Shown here: positions 9,151-18,956 of the stretch, one piece after another
Layout of the letters: every line of letters starts with the position of its first letter
Numbering within the stretch: position 1 is the first letter of the stretch
Assembly (NCBI GenBank): GCA_014284505.1
Contig: JAAFYY010000001.1
Coordinates: forward strand, 2,728,001-2,792,000
Reading direction: 5' to 3'
Length of the DNA stretch: 64,000 nucleotides
DNA from: Streptacidiphilus sp. 4-A2
GTDB lineage: Bacteria > Actinomycetota > Actinomycetes > Streptomycetales > Streptomycetaceae
Made by a program: the position numbers and the translations under genes
Notes under the pieces: generated by a model
Told to the model about the DNA's origin: nothing
Seen by the model: only the letters and a program-made list of their open reading frames with translations
The model's database searches: none

Positions 9151-10472
9151 CCGCCGCCGCGCAGCCGAGCACCCCCGCGCCGACCGTGGAAGCCGTGGAA
9201 GCCGTGGACCAGCGCCTGCCGCTGCGGAGGCTGGTGCCGCTCGCGCTCCAGCACGTGCTGGCGATGGCAGCCACCCCCATCTCCACCGCCGCACTGATCG
9301 GCCACCCTGCACCTGACGGCGGCCCGGACCTCGGCGCTGCTCAGCGTCATGCTGCTGCTGTGCGGGATCGGATCGTTGCTGCAATCCCTGGGCCGGTTCG
9401 GAATCGGCGCCCGACTGCCCTTCGTCATGCTGCCCGGCGGGGCGGCCACCGCGCTGTTCCTGCAGACCGCGCACAGCTACGGTGCGGCCACCGCGTCCGG
9501 CTCGGTCCTGGTCGCCGCAGCGCTGCTGGTCGCGGTGCTGCCGCTGTACACGCGCATTGCACGGCTCTTCCCCCGCTGGTGATGGGCGTCGTGGTGCTGC
9601 TGATCGGCATCAACATGATCAGCATCAGCGCCAGACTGCTGGCGCCCGCCCCCTGGCTGGGCGCCCTCACCATCGGCGTCACCGGGCTGCTGTTCCTGCT
9701 GCTGCGCGGGGTCTGGCGTCAGGGCGCGGTCCTGCTCGGCATGGTGGCCGGAGCCCTGGTCGCCGTCGCCACCGGTCACGCCCACCTCGGGGCCACGGCC
9801 GCCGGCCGGCACTGGAGCTTCCCCGGTCTCCTCCCCTACGGCGACCCGAGGTTCGATCTGGTTGCGGCCGTTCCGCTGTGCGTCTTCAGCCTCGCCTCGC
9901 TGGCCGAGCTGACCGGGCAGACCGTACTCAACAGCGAATCCGTGGGGCGCACCCCGGTGCCCGGCCGCGACATCCCGCGGGCTGCCAGGGCGGACGCCCT
10001 CGTCTCCGCCCTCGGGGGCCTGTTCGGCGCCCCGCCACTGGTCACCAGCTCGGAGAACATCGGCCTGATCAGGCTGACCGGTGTCCGCAGCCGGTTCGTC
10101 ACCGCGGGGGCCGGAGTCGTGCTGCTGGTGCTGGGGGCGCTCGCACCGGTCAGCAACCTGCTCACGGCCATCCCCGGCCCCGTGGTCGGCGGCAGCGCGC
10201 TCGTCGTCTGCGCGGTCATCGCCGCCATGGGGATCTCGTTGCTGGGCCGTGTCAGCCTGGATCAGCAACCGGCCTCCGTGGTCTGCGCGTTGGCGCTGCT
10301 GGCGGGACTGCTGCCGATCGTCGCGCCCCAGCTCTACGCCGGGCTGCCCACCTGGGCGGGCACCCTCGCCGGGAGCGGTGTCACCGCGGGCGCGATCGCC
10401 GCAGTACTGCTGCACGCCGTCTTCACGGCGTGGGGCCCACGGCCCGGACCGCCCGGGCCGCCCGGGCCGTGA
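9141..10472 (+). CDS. NCS2-family xanthine/uracil-type permease, frameshifted
   Basis: Nucleobase-cation symporter-2 fold in the membrane. The start at 9141 (MAVTAAAQPS) overlaps the end of the sulfotransferase gene. The first helix is VPLALQHVLAM, a conserved NCS2 start. Later come LLLCGIGSLLQSLGRFGIGA, LPFVMLPGGAATALFL, the Glu-containing helix FSLASLAELTGQT and GLFGAPPLVTSSENIGLIRL, which correspond to the NCS2 substrate-site and signature helices. The C-terminus is Pro/Gly-rich (GPPGPPGP). Frame corrections are needed near 9305 and 9575. The substrate is likely a purine, pyrimidine or related heterocycle but is not fixed by sequence; linkage with an arylsulfotransferase is odd for a plain purine transporter. 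Confidence 0.8.
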   Translation: MAVTAAAQPSTPAPTVEAVEAVDQRLPLRRLVPLALQHVLAMAATPISTAALIGHPAPDGGPDLGAAQRHAAAVRDRIVAAIPGPVRNRRPTALRHAARRGGHRAVPADRAQLRCGHRVRLGPGRRSAAGRGAAAVHAHCTALPPLVMGVVVLLIGINMISISARLLAPAPWLGALTIGVTGLLFLLLRGVWRQGAVLLGMVAGALVAVATGHAHLGATAAGRHWSFPGLLPYGDPRFDLVAAVPLCVFSLASLAELTGQTVLNSESVGRTPVPGRDIPRAARADALVSALGGLFGAPPLVTSSENIGLIRLTGVRSRFVTAGAGVVLLVLGALAPVSNLLTAIPGPVVGGSALVVCAVIAAMGISLLGRVSLDQQPASVVCALALLAGLLPIVAPQLYAGLPTWAGTLAGSGVTAGAIAAVLLHAVFTAWGPRPGPPGPPGP

Positions 10473-10488
10473 GCTCCGAGCGCAGCGA

Positions 10489-10528
10489 TGCGCAGCCGTG
10501 CGCAACCCTGCGCAACCGTGCGCACCGG
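10489..10528. repeat. Decamer tandem repeat, four units
   Basis: Four consecutive decamers TGCGCAGCCG, TGCGCAACCC, TGCGCAACCG, TGCGCACCGG follow the permease stop codon. The core TGCGCA is self-complementary. It lies between convergent genes and could be a remnant of slippage or part of a transcription end. Confidence 0.7.
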
Positions 10529-10599
10529 GCGGGAGAACGGCCGTGGGCCGTGGTTCGGCTGCCGGAGCCGGCACTTCGCGGTCCCGGCAGCCGCCGGTC

Positions 10600-11391
10600 T
10601 CAGTAGCGGATCGCGCCGCGCCGGATGCCCGCCACCTCGCTGTGCCGCCGCGTGGAGTTGCTGCCCGGCACGATGGAGAAGTTGCCGTTGTTCAGCGCGG
10701 TCTCGGTGTAGCCGCCGCTGTCGATGGCCTGCGGGCTGACGTTGTCGAACACCTGGCCGTTCACGGTGACGTTCGAGAAGTCCAGCTCGTTGAAGGAGGG
10801 GTAGCTGCTGGACGGGGACTCGATGACCGCCTCGGCGCTGACGTTCTGCGCGTCCAGGTACTGCTGGGTGTGCTCGGTCCAGCCCTGGGTGTTGTCGGTC
10901 AGGGTCAGCGTGTAGTTGCCCTGGCCGTCGGTGGTCACCGACCCGGTGAAGTTGTCGCCCACCGAGACCGGGTCGCTGAAGTACTGCGGTGCCGCCGGGT
11001 ACATCTCGTACCAGCCGCTCAGCACGGGGGAACCGCTGGAGCAGTCGACCTGCACCCCGGTCTGCTCGACGGTCTGCGAACCGTATCCGTCGATGCCGAC
11101 CCACGGTGCGAACAGGTCGTTGGTGCTGTTGCACTGGACCTGCGGCATGGTCCACGAACCGCTGATGCTGGTGAACCCGCTGCCCTGGGCGACATAGCCG
11201 CCCCAGACGCCGTCCGAGTCGTGCGCGCGTATCTGGTGGGCCGTCAGCGGCGCCTGCGGTCCGTAGCCGGCCGCCGAGGCTCCGACGGGGAACGCGAGGG
11301 CGGCGGCGCCGAGTCCGCCCAGCGCGGACAGCAGGGCCACAGTGCGACGGGCTCTGCCGTGGTGTGGGGGATGGTCATGGCTGAACTCCAT
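10600..11391 (-). CDS. Secreted G1-family (eqolisin) glutamic peptidase
   Basis: An intact 263-residue exported protein. Start MEFSHDHPPHHGRARRTVAL: an Arg-Arg pair, a hydrophobic stretch (VALLSALGGLGAAALAFPVG) and an Ala-x-Ala cleavage site form a signal peptide of about 40 residues. The mature part has the beta-sandwich of the A4/G1 peptidases: GVWGGYVAQG, SGSWTMPQVQC, FAPWVGIDGYGSQTVEQTG (the Gln of the QTG belongs to the expected catalytic Gln position), WYEMYPA and AEAVIESPS (the Glu of the catalytic pair). Family members cleave proteins at low pH, so an acidic habitat is suggested. The gene is monocistronic with a palindrome in the upstream region. Confidence 0.85.
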   Translation of the reverse strand: MEFSHDHPPHHGRARRTVALLSALGGLGAAALAFPVGASAAGYGPQAPLTAHQIRAHDSDGVWGGYVAQGSGFTSISGSWTMPQVQCNSTNDLFAPWVGIDGYGSQTVEQTGVQVDCSSGSPVLSGWYEMYPAAPQYFSDPVSVGDNFTGSVTTDGQGNYTLTLTDNTQGWTEHTQQYLDAQNVSAEAVIESPSSSYPSFNELDFSNVTVNGQVFDNVSPQAIDSGGYTETALNNGNFSIVPGSNSTRRHSEVAGIRRGAIRY

Positions 11392-12100
11392 AAGTTGCGT
11401 GGGGGCAGGGGCGGCCGGTTCGCGCGCCGGGAAACTCTCAGCGCGTTGACAACCGGAGCCCCGGAGTCGATTTGACTGGGCATCATCAAACACCCCGATT
11501 CGGGGTGACAACAAGGGTTTTCCGGTCCGGTACGAAGCAACCCCGCTCCGCCCCTCGCCCCCGGCCCACCCCGGACAGCCCCGCCCGCCCGTCCCCGCCC
11601 AGCTCAGCCGGGCCATGCGGCCGACGCGGCAACCTCCGCGGCCGCCATTTGTGGAGGCCTCCTGCACAGGACCCTCACAGCGGAACCCACGGCCGCCTCG
11701 CCGCACACACACCGACCCACACGTTGGGTGGCCGCGAGGCACGCACTGTTTCCGCGCTTCGCGAATTCTGCCCGGTCCCGATCCGTGGGTCCGAAGCCGG
11801 GCGCCGCGTTGGGTCGGTCCACGCTTTTGCGGGGCCGCGCGACGATCTCGGCGCAGCGTGACGGACACCCCGCCAGTCGGCACTTCAGCGTCACCTGACC
11901 CTGACCCTGGCCGGTGACGGTGCGGCGCCCGGCGTCAGGATACGGTGCCGTGGTGGCGCCGTCGGCGATCGGCGGCCCCGTCAGTCGGCGCCGACCGGCA
12001 CCCGTGAGCGGTTCGGGTGGCGTTGTCGGCGTCGGCACTCGCGGGACGACCCGCGCACCCGCCGTACCGAACACTGACCGAGCACTGACCGAGGAGTCCC
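11392..12100. other. Long intergenic region, mostly featureless
   Basis: No coding region is convincing in these 709 bp between the divergent peptidase and hydrolase genes. Visible elements are a perfect 17-bp palindrome at 11491-11507 (separate entry) and a weaker inverted repeat CGTCACC (11889-11895) with GGTGACG (11913-11919). GAGGAG just before 12101 is the hydrolase ribosome-binding site. Confidence 0.5.
11491..11507. promoter_or_regulatory. Perfect 17-bp palindrome CACCCCGA-T-TCGGGGTG
   Basis: Two fully complementary 8-bp arms around a single T, 100 bp upstream of the peptidase start. Such compact symmetry suits a dimeric repressor better than a terminator, as no T-run follows. Its binding protein is unknown. 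Confidence 0.45.
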
Positions 12101-13411
12101 ATGCCCGTCGTGATCCGCCAGCCTGGCGTCGTCCTGACCGACCATCTCTTCCAGGTGCCGCTGGACCACGCGGCGCCGCACGGTGAGCAGATCGAGGTCT
12201 ACGCCCGCGAGGTGGCCGCGGCGGGCAAGGAGCGCTCCGACCTGCCCTGGCTGCTCTACCTTCAGGGCGGCCCGGGCGGCCGGGCGGCCCGGCCGCTGGG
12301 TCGGGACAGCTGGCTCGACCGGGCCCTGGACGACTACCGGGTCCTGCTGCTCGACCAGCGCGGCACCGGGCGGTCGACCCCGGCGACCCGGCAGACCCTG
12401 CCGCTGCGTGGCAGCGCGGCCGAGCAGGCCGACTACCTCTCCTGCTTCCGGGCCGACTCGATCGTGCGTGACGCCGAGCTGATCCGGCGCCGGCTGCTCG
12501 GCGAGCAGGGGCAGTGGAGCCTGCTCGGGCAGAGCTTCGGCGGCTTCTGTATTCTCACCTACCTGTCACTGGCCCCTGAAGGGCTGCGCGAGGCCCTGAT
12601 CACCGGCGGCCTGGCGGGGCTGCGCAGCAGCGCGGCGGATGTGTACCGGGCCGCGTATCCACGGGTGGCCCGCAAGAATGCGGCGCACTACGCGCGCTAC
12701 CCGCAGGACGTCGAGGCGGTACGGCGGATCGCTGGGCACCTGTCCGCCGCGCCCGCCCAGCTGCCCGGCGGTGGGCAGCTGACCGTTCGGGCGTTCCAGT
12801 CGCTGGGCCTGCTGCTCGGCTCGGGCAGCGGCTCGCACACCCTGCACTACCTGCTGGAGGACGCCTGGGTCCGGGGCAGCGCCGGGCTGGAGCTGTCCGA
12901 CACCTTCCTGACCGGCGCCCAGGCGCAGCTCTCGTTTGCCGAAGGCCCGCTCTACGCCGTGCTGCACGAGTCCATCTACGGGCAGCGGTCGGTGGACCCC
13001 GGGCCGACAGCCTGGGCGGCGGAGCAGGTCCGTTCGGAGTTCCCCGAGTTCGACGCGGCCCGGGCGTGGAGGGCGGCGCCCCGGTGCGCTTCACCGGAGA
13101 GATGATCTACCCCTGGATGTTCGAGACCGACCCGGCGCTGCGCCCACTGCGGAGACGGCGGACCTGCTGGCCAACCGCACGGACTGGCCCGACCTCTACG
13201 CGCCCGATGCCCTGGCGGCCAACCAGGTCCCGTGGCCGCCGCGTCTACCACGACGACATGTACGTCGACGCTGCGGATTCCCTGGCGACCGCCGATTCGG
13301 TGCGCGGGCTGCGGACATGGGTGACCAAACGAATGGGAGCACGACGGCCTGCGGGTCAGCGGCGGCCAGGTCCTGGACCGACTGATCCGCATGGTCCGCG
13401 GCCAGCTGTAG
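12101..13411 (+). CDS. Alpha/beta hydrolase, proline iminopeptidase (S33)-like, frameshifted
   Basis: Start MPVVIRQPGVVLTDHLFQVP with GAGGAG upstream. S33-type landmarks are LLYLQGGPGG (oxyanion strand), RVLLLDQRGTGRSTP and the nucleophile elbow GQSFGGF. A helical cap domain follows, and near the end EWEHDGLR provides the likely catalytic His. Such enzymes release N-terminal proline or act on related amides; in streptomycetes this subgroup is cytoplasmic and usually annotated as alpha/beta fold hydrolase. Four single-base corrections are required in the last third (about 13065, 13150, 13235 and 13330). The stop is at 13409-13411, and the next coding segment starts immediately after with no start codon. 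Confidence 0.75.
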
Positions 13412-14790
13412 CGGTCAGCGGCACCGCCCCCGCCGGACCTGACCTCCTCCCGGCGGAGACCTGCGACGAGGCGGACACCCGCCAGCTGCTGCTGGACCGG
13501 GTCCGCTACCTGTGGAAGCGCGGCGAGCTGGCAGCCGCGAGCAGCTGGGCAACGACCTCCACCGGACCTGGGTGGCCAAGCTCGGCGAGGACGACCGGCA
13601 GACCCTGCTGCTGCGTTTCCTCATGGGCAACGTGCTGCGCAGCCAGGGCCGGTTCGCCGAGGCACTGACGCTGGACCAGGCGACCCTGGACCGGCAGCGC
13701 GAAGTGCTCAGCGCCGACCACCCCTACACCCTGATGACCGCCCGGGGCCTGGCCGCCGACCTGCGGGCACTCGGCCGCTTCCAGGAGGCGCTGGCTGGAC
13801 CGGGACATCCTGGAGAAATTCAAGGAGCAGTTCGGCGAGGAGGACCCGCAGACCCTGTCCACGGTCAACAACCTCGCCATCGACTACCGGTTCACCGGCG
13901 ACTACGAGGCGGCCCGGCAACTGGACCAGGAAACCCTGGACCGTCGCGCCGCCGTGCTCGGCCCGCGCCACCTGTACACCCTGATGACCAAGGCCGCCCT
14001 GGCCGAGGACCTGCGGGCGCTCGGCGACTACCGCGGCTCGGTGGAGCTGCTGGAGGAGTTGCAGGAGGAGTACCGGGCGGTGCCGGTGATGGACCTGCCG
14101 ACGCTGCGCTACGCCAAGAGCCTCGCGGTGGCCCTCCGCAAGGCCGGACGCGAAGCCGAGGCGCGGCAGATCACCAGGGAGACCTACGCCCGGTTCATCG
14201 ACAACTACGGCGAGACCGCGCCGGACACCCTGGCCTGTGCGCTGAATCTGGCCGCGGACTACTCGGCCTCCGGCGACAAGGAGCGGGCCCGGGACTTCGC
14301 CCAGGCGGTCTACGAGGGCTACCTGGGCCAGCTCGGGCCGGAGCACCCGTTCACCCTGGCCGTCGCCGTGAACGTCTCCGTCTACCTGCGCGACAGCGGC
14401 CAGGCCGAGGAGGCGGTCACGCTCGGCGAGCACACGACCAGCGCCCTGGAGCGGGTTGTCGGCGCGGACCACCCGTACACGCTGACCTCACTTCTGAATC
14501 TGGCCAACTCGGTCGGTGAGGCGGGAGACCTGGTGCGCTCGGAGGAGCTGGGGCGGATCGCACTGGCCGGACTGACGGCGCGCTACGGCCCGACCCACCC
14601 GGATGTCGTGGTCTGCGAGGCCAACCTGGCGGTGACCCTGCGCGCCTCCGGCCGCCGCGCCGAGGCCCAGGAGCTGCGCAGCCGGGTGATCGACGAGCTG
14701 ATCCGCCAGCTCGGCGAGGAGCACCCGGCCACCCGGGCCTGCCGCGCGTGGCGCAGGCTCGGCCGCTCCCTGGAAGTCCAGCCGGTGTAG
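13412..14790 (+). pseudogene. 5'-truncated tetratricopeptide protein (FxSxx-COOH-type TPR region)
   Basis: A TPR array of about 460 residues in which 42-residue units repeat the pattern of ALxLDQxTLDRRxxVLGxxHPYTLMTxxxLAADLRALGxxxEA. This is the C-terminal half of large actinobacterial STAND proteins, such as those of FxSxx-COOH systems, which normally carry an N-terminal effector and an NB-ARC ATPase. Here neither is present: the reading frame begins right after the hydrolase stop and contains no ATG or GTG before the TPR core. Base corrections are needed near 13548 and 13795. It is either a deletion remnant or a rare standalone TPR protein with an undetected start. The C-terminus (SLEVQPV) is intact. 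Confidence 0.6.
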
Positions 14791-14814
14791 CCGCGGGCCC
14801 CGCGCCGGCGGGCT

Positions 14815-15045
14815 TCAGCGGACGGGGACCGTCCGGTCGAACCGCCCGGCCGGCCCCTCCCGCACCGCCCGCTGCAGGAACTGCGGCAGCAGCGGAAGGC
14901 GGCGAAGTGCGCGGCCCACGGCTCGATCACGACCTGGGCCCCGGGATCCGCCGGGACAGCCAAACGGTGTGCCGTCCCTGCGGTCCCCGGTGCTGTGTGC
15001 GCCGACGGTCCGGCCGTCCGGTGCCGTGATCAGGCGTGGAGTCAC
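14815..15045 (-). CDS. Possible small protein or gene fragment
   Basis: A GTG-initiated reverse-strand reading (MTPRLITAPDGRTVGAHSTG) joins by two frame changes to AVPADPGAQVVIEPWAAHFA and LLPQFLQRAVREGPAGRFDR. Residue composition is protein-like across the pieces, but no family is recognised and two corrections in 75 residues make this weak. The rest of the 470-bp gap between the TPR and KAP genes shows nothing else. Confidence 0.3.
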   Translation of the reverse strand: MTPRLITAPDGRTVGAHSTGDRRDGTPFGCPGGSRGPGRDRAVGRALRRLPLLPQFLQRAVREGPAGRFDRTVPVR

Positions 15046-15264
15046 GCCGCCAACCCCCGCCGGAGCCGCCGCCACTCCAGGCCGGATGCCGCCAAGTTGG
15101 CTGACTGCAAACACTTCTGACGATTCATCATTCCCCTTTCCGTCCGGAACAGTGTCACCCACGCCCGGCCTCGTTGCCCAGAAGCCGGCAGCGCCACGGA
15201 GCGGGAATCCTGGCTGGGCCGGCCCGGCTACGATGTCTCCGGACCAGATCGGTACCGGGGGAAC

Positions 15265-17052
15265 ATGACGGACAGCAGCTTCACGCCACGGCAGTTCTCC
15301 TTGCTCAACGACGAACCGGTGAGCCACGCCGAGCAGGACCTCCTCGGAGCGGTCGGGGCGGCGAGCCATCTCTCCTCGCTGCTTCTCGACTCACGAGCGT
15401 CCACGCCCTTCACCCTGGCGGTCGACGCGGGCTGGGGCATGGGCAAGAGCAGCCTGATGCGCCTGGTCAAGGCCGATCTCGACCGGGCCCCCGAAGTGCA
15501 CACGGTCTGGTTCAACGCATGGACCGCCAAGGGCCCCGATGCCCTTGAAGGGCTGATCAAGTCGGTGCTCACCAAGTTCGACCGGCGGTCGCTGCGGCGC
15601 ATGCTCTACGCGGCCACCGAGCACAGGGCGCTGCTCAGGGTGGCCAGGATCCTGCTCACTCTCCTGGCCGGCCCGCTGGGTGTCTCCCGGCTCGTGGACG
15701 AGCTCTGGACGAGCGTCTCGGTCGACGCGAAGGCCCGCAACGAGCTACGGGAGGAGATCAGGAAGGCGGCGGAGGAGTGGATGAATGCGGGGTGGCTGCC
15801 TTCCCGCGACTGCTGGTGGTGTTCCTGGACGACCTGGACCGCTGCCCGCCGGAGACCGTGCTGGCGGTCTGCGAGGCCATCAAGGTGTATCTGGACGTCC
15901 GGGAATAGCGTTCGTCATCGGTTGTGACCAGACCGCACTGAATCCCAACGGGCTGCTTCGGGATCTCACCGGCCGGGTCCGCCTTCCAGGAGAAGATTCC
16001 AGACCAGCTACCGCATCCCGCCGCCGACAGCAGTGGAATCGACGAGTACATCCGCCGGTGCGCGCGCCGTGCCGGGATCGAGGAGCTGTTGGACTCGCAG
16101 CTGGTCGCCCTGCTCACCGACCACTCACGCCGCAATCCGCGGAGCATCAAACGGCTGATCAACGGCTTCGTGCTGGAGGCAGGCCTCAACCCGCTCTGGC
16201 AGGACTTCGGCCCCGAGGCGGCGATCAGGACCCTGCTCCTGCTGAACCTGTACCCCGACTTCTACCGCACGCTGGTCGGCAGCAACAGCATCGGCGTCGA
16301 TGCCGTCACCGAGTTCCTGGAATACCGTCAGGTGCGTCAGTACCTGAGACAGCACCACACGCCGGCCGAGCCGGATCAGGCCCTGCTGAGGCGGGTCTTC
16401 GCCCAGCACGAAGTGATCGTCGACCTGAGCCGGCTCGCCGACCAGGCCACCGGCCGTGAACAGGCGCTGGCGGATCTGGAGCAGCAACTGCCGTCGGACT
16501 TTCCACGCCTGGTCCTGGACCGCTCCTTCACCTCCCTGGTCGAGGACCTCACCCGGCTGCCGGACTCGGCCGCACTGCTCCAGCGGCTCCAGCAACAGCC
16601 GCTGACGCTGTCGCCGCAGAGCACTCACCTGGAGGAGACACCCGCTCCGACGGCATGGCCGATCGGCATCTCCATCGTCTGGATCGACGACCACCCCCGT
16701 CCGTGCGGGCGGAGGCGGAACGCCTGCCGGGAGGGGCGCACGTGACGGTTTCGGTACCCGCCAGGCAGCGGTCGAGGCCCTCAGCAGCTCGGAGCCCGGC
16801 CTGCTGATCTCGGACATCACCCGGGGCGGGGACCTCGAAGCCGGCTTCACCGACCTACCGGTCCTGCGCCGCGAGGGCCGCTACTCCGGCCCCGTGGTCT
16901 TCTACACCGGCCGGGTCACCCCGGCCCGGGAGACGCGCGCCGCGGCACTGGGCGCGCTCGGAGTCACCACCGGACACGGCCAGTTGATGGACCTCGTCGG
17001 TATCGCCGCACGACAGTCCGGCTCCCGGGAGGGCCAGGGCCAATACCGGTGA
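15265..17052 (+). CDS. KAP-family P-loop NTPase with C-terminal receiver-like domain, frameshifted
   Basis: Start MTDSSFTPRQFSLLNDEPVS. The KAP NTPase core shows Walker A VDAGWGMGKSSLMRLVK (about 50-66), FNAWTAKGPDAL, a hydrophobic insert typical of KAP proteins (LLRVARILLTLLAGPLGVS, about 125-145), Walker B LLVVFLDDLDRCPPETV and a sensor-like FVIGCDQTAL, then RRNPRSIKRLINGF. KAP ATPases include the phage-exclusion protein PifA and are usually membrane-associated. After about residue 470 a receiver-like alpha/beta domain follows: IVWIDDHP (acidic pair), LLISDITRGG (phosphoacceptor-type Asp) and VVFYTGR, but the conserved Lys is not evident. At least five single-base corrections are needed between 15790 and 16745. 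The domain fusion suggests signal-gated NTPase activity; the role is unknown. Confidence 0.7.
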
Positions 17053-17071
17053 CCCAGGCACACACCGCGCG

Positions 17072-17608
17072 TCAGCTCCGCAGGAAGGGTCCGAGCCAGT
17101 CGGCGAACCGCTCGCCGAATTCCCGCTGCGCTGCCCTGACCAGTGGTGTGGTCCTCCGGCGTGGTCAGGCCGAAGTTCTGGAGCAGCCAGGCGACATAGT
17201 CGGCGTGGCCTTCGCAGTGCTCCTCCGCTTCCGGCCCGGAGGAGAAGCAGGCGCTGCCCCAGTCCACCGAGACCGCGCAGTCGAGGGCGAGGAGCCGCAG
17301 CAGTTCGCGCAGGTCGCGGGCCACGACATGCTGCCCGCCCTCGTCGCCGAAGACGACCACGGGGAGGGTGGCCAGGTGGTCCGGTCGTCGACGCGCCAGA
17401 GGGCGTAGATCGAGCCGGTCCCGTTGGCCTGCGCGAACGGGAGCAGCCGGGCGAGGAAGCCGGAGTCCTTCGACCATCCGGCCGCGAGCCCCGCGTTGTC
17501 GTTGTAGTCGGTCAGCCCGAAGCCGTCGGCGTAGTTCTCGAAGCCGAGCCGGTCCTGGAGCTCTTTGAGCAGGTTGAGCTCCGGGACGGGCGAGTACGAC
17601 GTGTCCAT
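17072..17608 (-). CDS. SUKH (SMI1/KNR4)-like protein, frameshifted
   Basis: About 175 residues, last gene of a four-gene operon. It starts MDTSYSPVPELNLLKELQDR with GGAG just upstream inside the overlap with the previous gene. The middle reads LPVVVFGDEGGQHVVARDLR, ELLRLLALDCAVSVDWGSAC, and the end QREFGERFADWLGPFLRS. The pattern (early short amphipathic helix, a strand ending in GDEGG, late acidic helices) resembles SUKH proteins, which often confer immunity to contact-dependent toxins in bacteria. Two base corrections are needed (about 17385 and 17150). No toxin gene is adjacent in the window. Confidence 0.55.
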
Positions 17609-17618
17609 TCAGATCTCC

Positions 17619-18299
17619 TCAATCGGCCTGGTCGCAGAAGTAGTCCGTGCTCCGCGCCCCGAAACAGTCCTCCTCCAGGCTGCCGCCGAGACACCGCTGC
17701 GCGTGCGTGCTCATCCGCGCCGCGAAGTGCGGGTGCCTGGCCAGGCCGGCGTAGCCCGTGCGCGGCGGCAGCTCGACCAGGCCCGCCTTCTCCGCGAGGA
17801 AGACGTCGAAGCCCGGTACATCAGCGTCGCGCAGGGGACGTCGTCGACGTCGAGTGCGAGGACTGGGCATTCGCCGTGCTCGTCGGTCGAGTCGGTGATC
17901 AGGACGCGGCAGGAATCGGCGCGCCGGGCAGCAGGAAGCACTCCGTGAACCGCTCGGCCATCGGCGCCTGCGCGAAGTACCCTCCCCATTCGGCGCCGTA
18001 GCGGCGGACACAGATCGCGCCGAAGGTGAGCGGCGTGAACCCGTACGAGCCGTCCAGCCAGCCGTACTTCCGCAGCATCCCGGTGTCGAATGCCAGCCAG
18101 CGCCGCAGGCTCGGCGGCAACGCCCGTCCGCTCGGGAACGTCGCGGACGCCAGCAGTTCGGCAGGCATGGGCTCCCGTGGCTCGTTCACCCACGGGCCGG
18201 CGGCGAAGTCGTGGCTGCTGAACTGGAAGGGCCTCCACCGGGGTCGGCCGTCGCCGCAGCGATCACCCGCTCGACCAGCGTCACGCCCTGCTCCGTCAT
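17619..18299 (-). CDS. Hypothetical protein of the four-gene operon, frameshifted
   Basis: About 225 residues, start MTEQGVTLVERVIAAATADP at 18299, overlapping the previous stop (ATGA). Recognisable segments are FQFSSHDFAAGPWVNEP, SGRALPPSLRRWLAFDTGML, YGFTPLTFGAICVRRYGAEW, DEHGECPVLALDVDDVP and PRTGYAGLARHPHFAARMST. It ends YFCDQAD. The layout (RRWLAFDTG followed by acidic domain-specific strands and DxDD) recalls SMI1/KNR4-like immunity proteins, but no firm family assignment is possible. Three base corrections are required (about 18235, 17925 and 17835). Confidence 0.5.
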
Positions 18300-18956
18300 C
18301 CGTCCGCGCCTTGTTCGTCCTGCTCCGTCCCCGGACGGCCCGCGTCCTTGAACAGCGGCTTGCCCTTGTGCAGCCGGGCGCACACGCGCTCGTAGCTCGG
18401 GTAGCCGAGTTTGGGCTGCTTCCCTTGCTGGAGGCGCTTCTTCCAGCCGTCGTACACCTGCGGACGAAGATCTCGCGGCGGCCCGGTACTGGTCGTCGGT
18501 GGGGCAGTAGGAGTCGATCTCGGCCTCCACCTCGCCCGTCCGGTAGCTGCTGTCCTTGTCGGACAGCACCAGCGCACGTGCGTGGACCTCGCCGGCGACC
18601 TCGAAGGTGTAGTCGTTGTAGTACCCGTAGACCACGCCCTCGGCGCGCAGGTCCCCCGCGACATAGACGGAGCCCCAGGAGACCAGGTCACGCACGACCA
18701 GGTCACCGAGCACGACCAGCAGGCCCGTGTCGGCGACGTAGTCGTCCAGGAAGCCGTGGACGATCATGTCGCCGTCGACGACGAGCGCGAGGTCGTTGTC
18801 CACGTTCTCGGGGACTATCAGGTCACCGGAGTGCAGGTACCAGCCGATGTTGCGGTTCTGAAGGTAGTCGACGATGCTGCCGTCCACCTGCTCGACCACC
18901 TCGCTGGTGTCGGTCAGCCGGTCGAAGCGGGCACGCCAGGAGGAGAGAGTCAGCAT
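18296..18956 (-). CDS. Polymer-forming (bactofilin-like) beta-solenoid protein
   Basis: Start MLTLSSWRARFDRLTDTSEV. Residues about 40-140 form short repeating hydrophobic strands of a right-handed solenoid: GDLIVPENVDNDLALVVDGD, MIVHGFLDDYVADTGLLVVL, GDLVVRDLVSWGSVYVAGDL, RAEGVVYGYYNDYTFEVAGE. This is the pattern of bactofilin/polymer-forming cytoskeletal proteins. The C-terminal part is basic (DGWKKRLQQGKQPKLG, ARLHKGKPLFKDAG) and is reached after one frame change near 18470. The gene overlaps both neighbours by a few bases (ATGCTGA upstream, ATGA downstream), so translation is coupled. A scaffold or immunity-related role is possible; none is proven. Confidence 0.65.
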
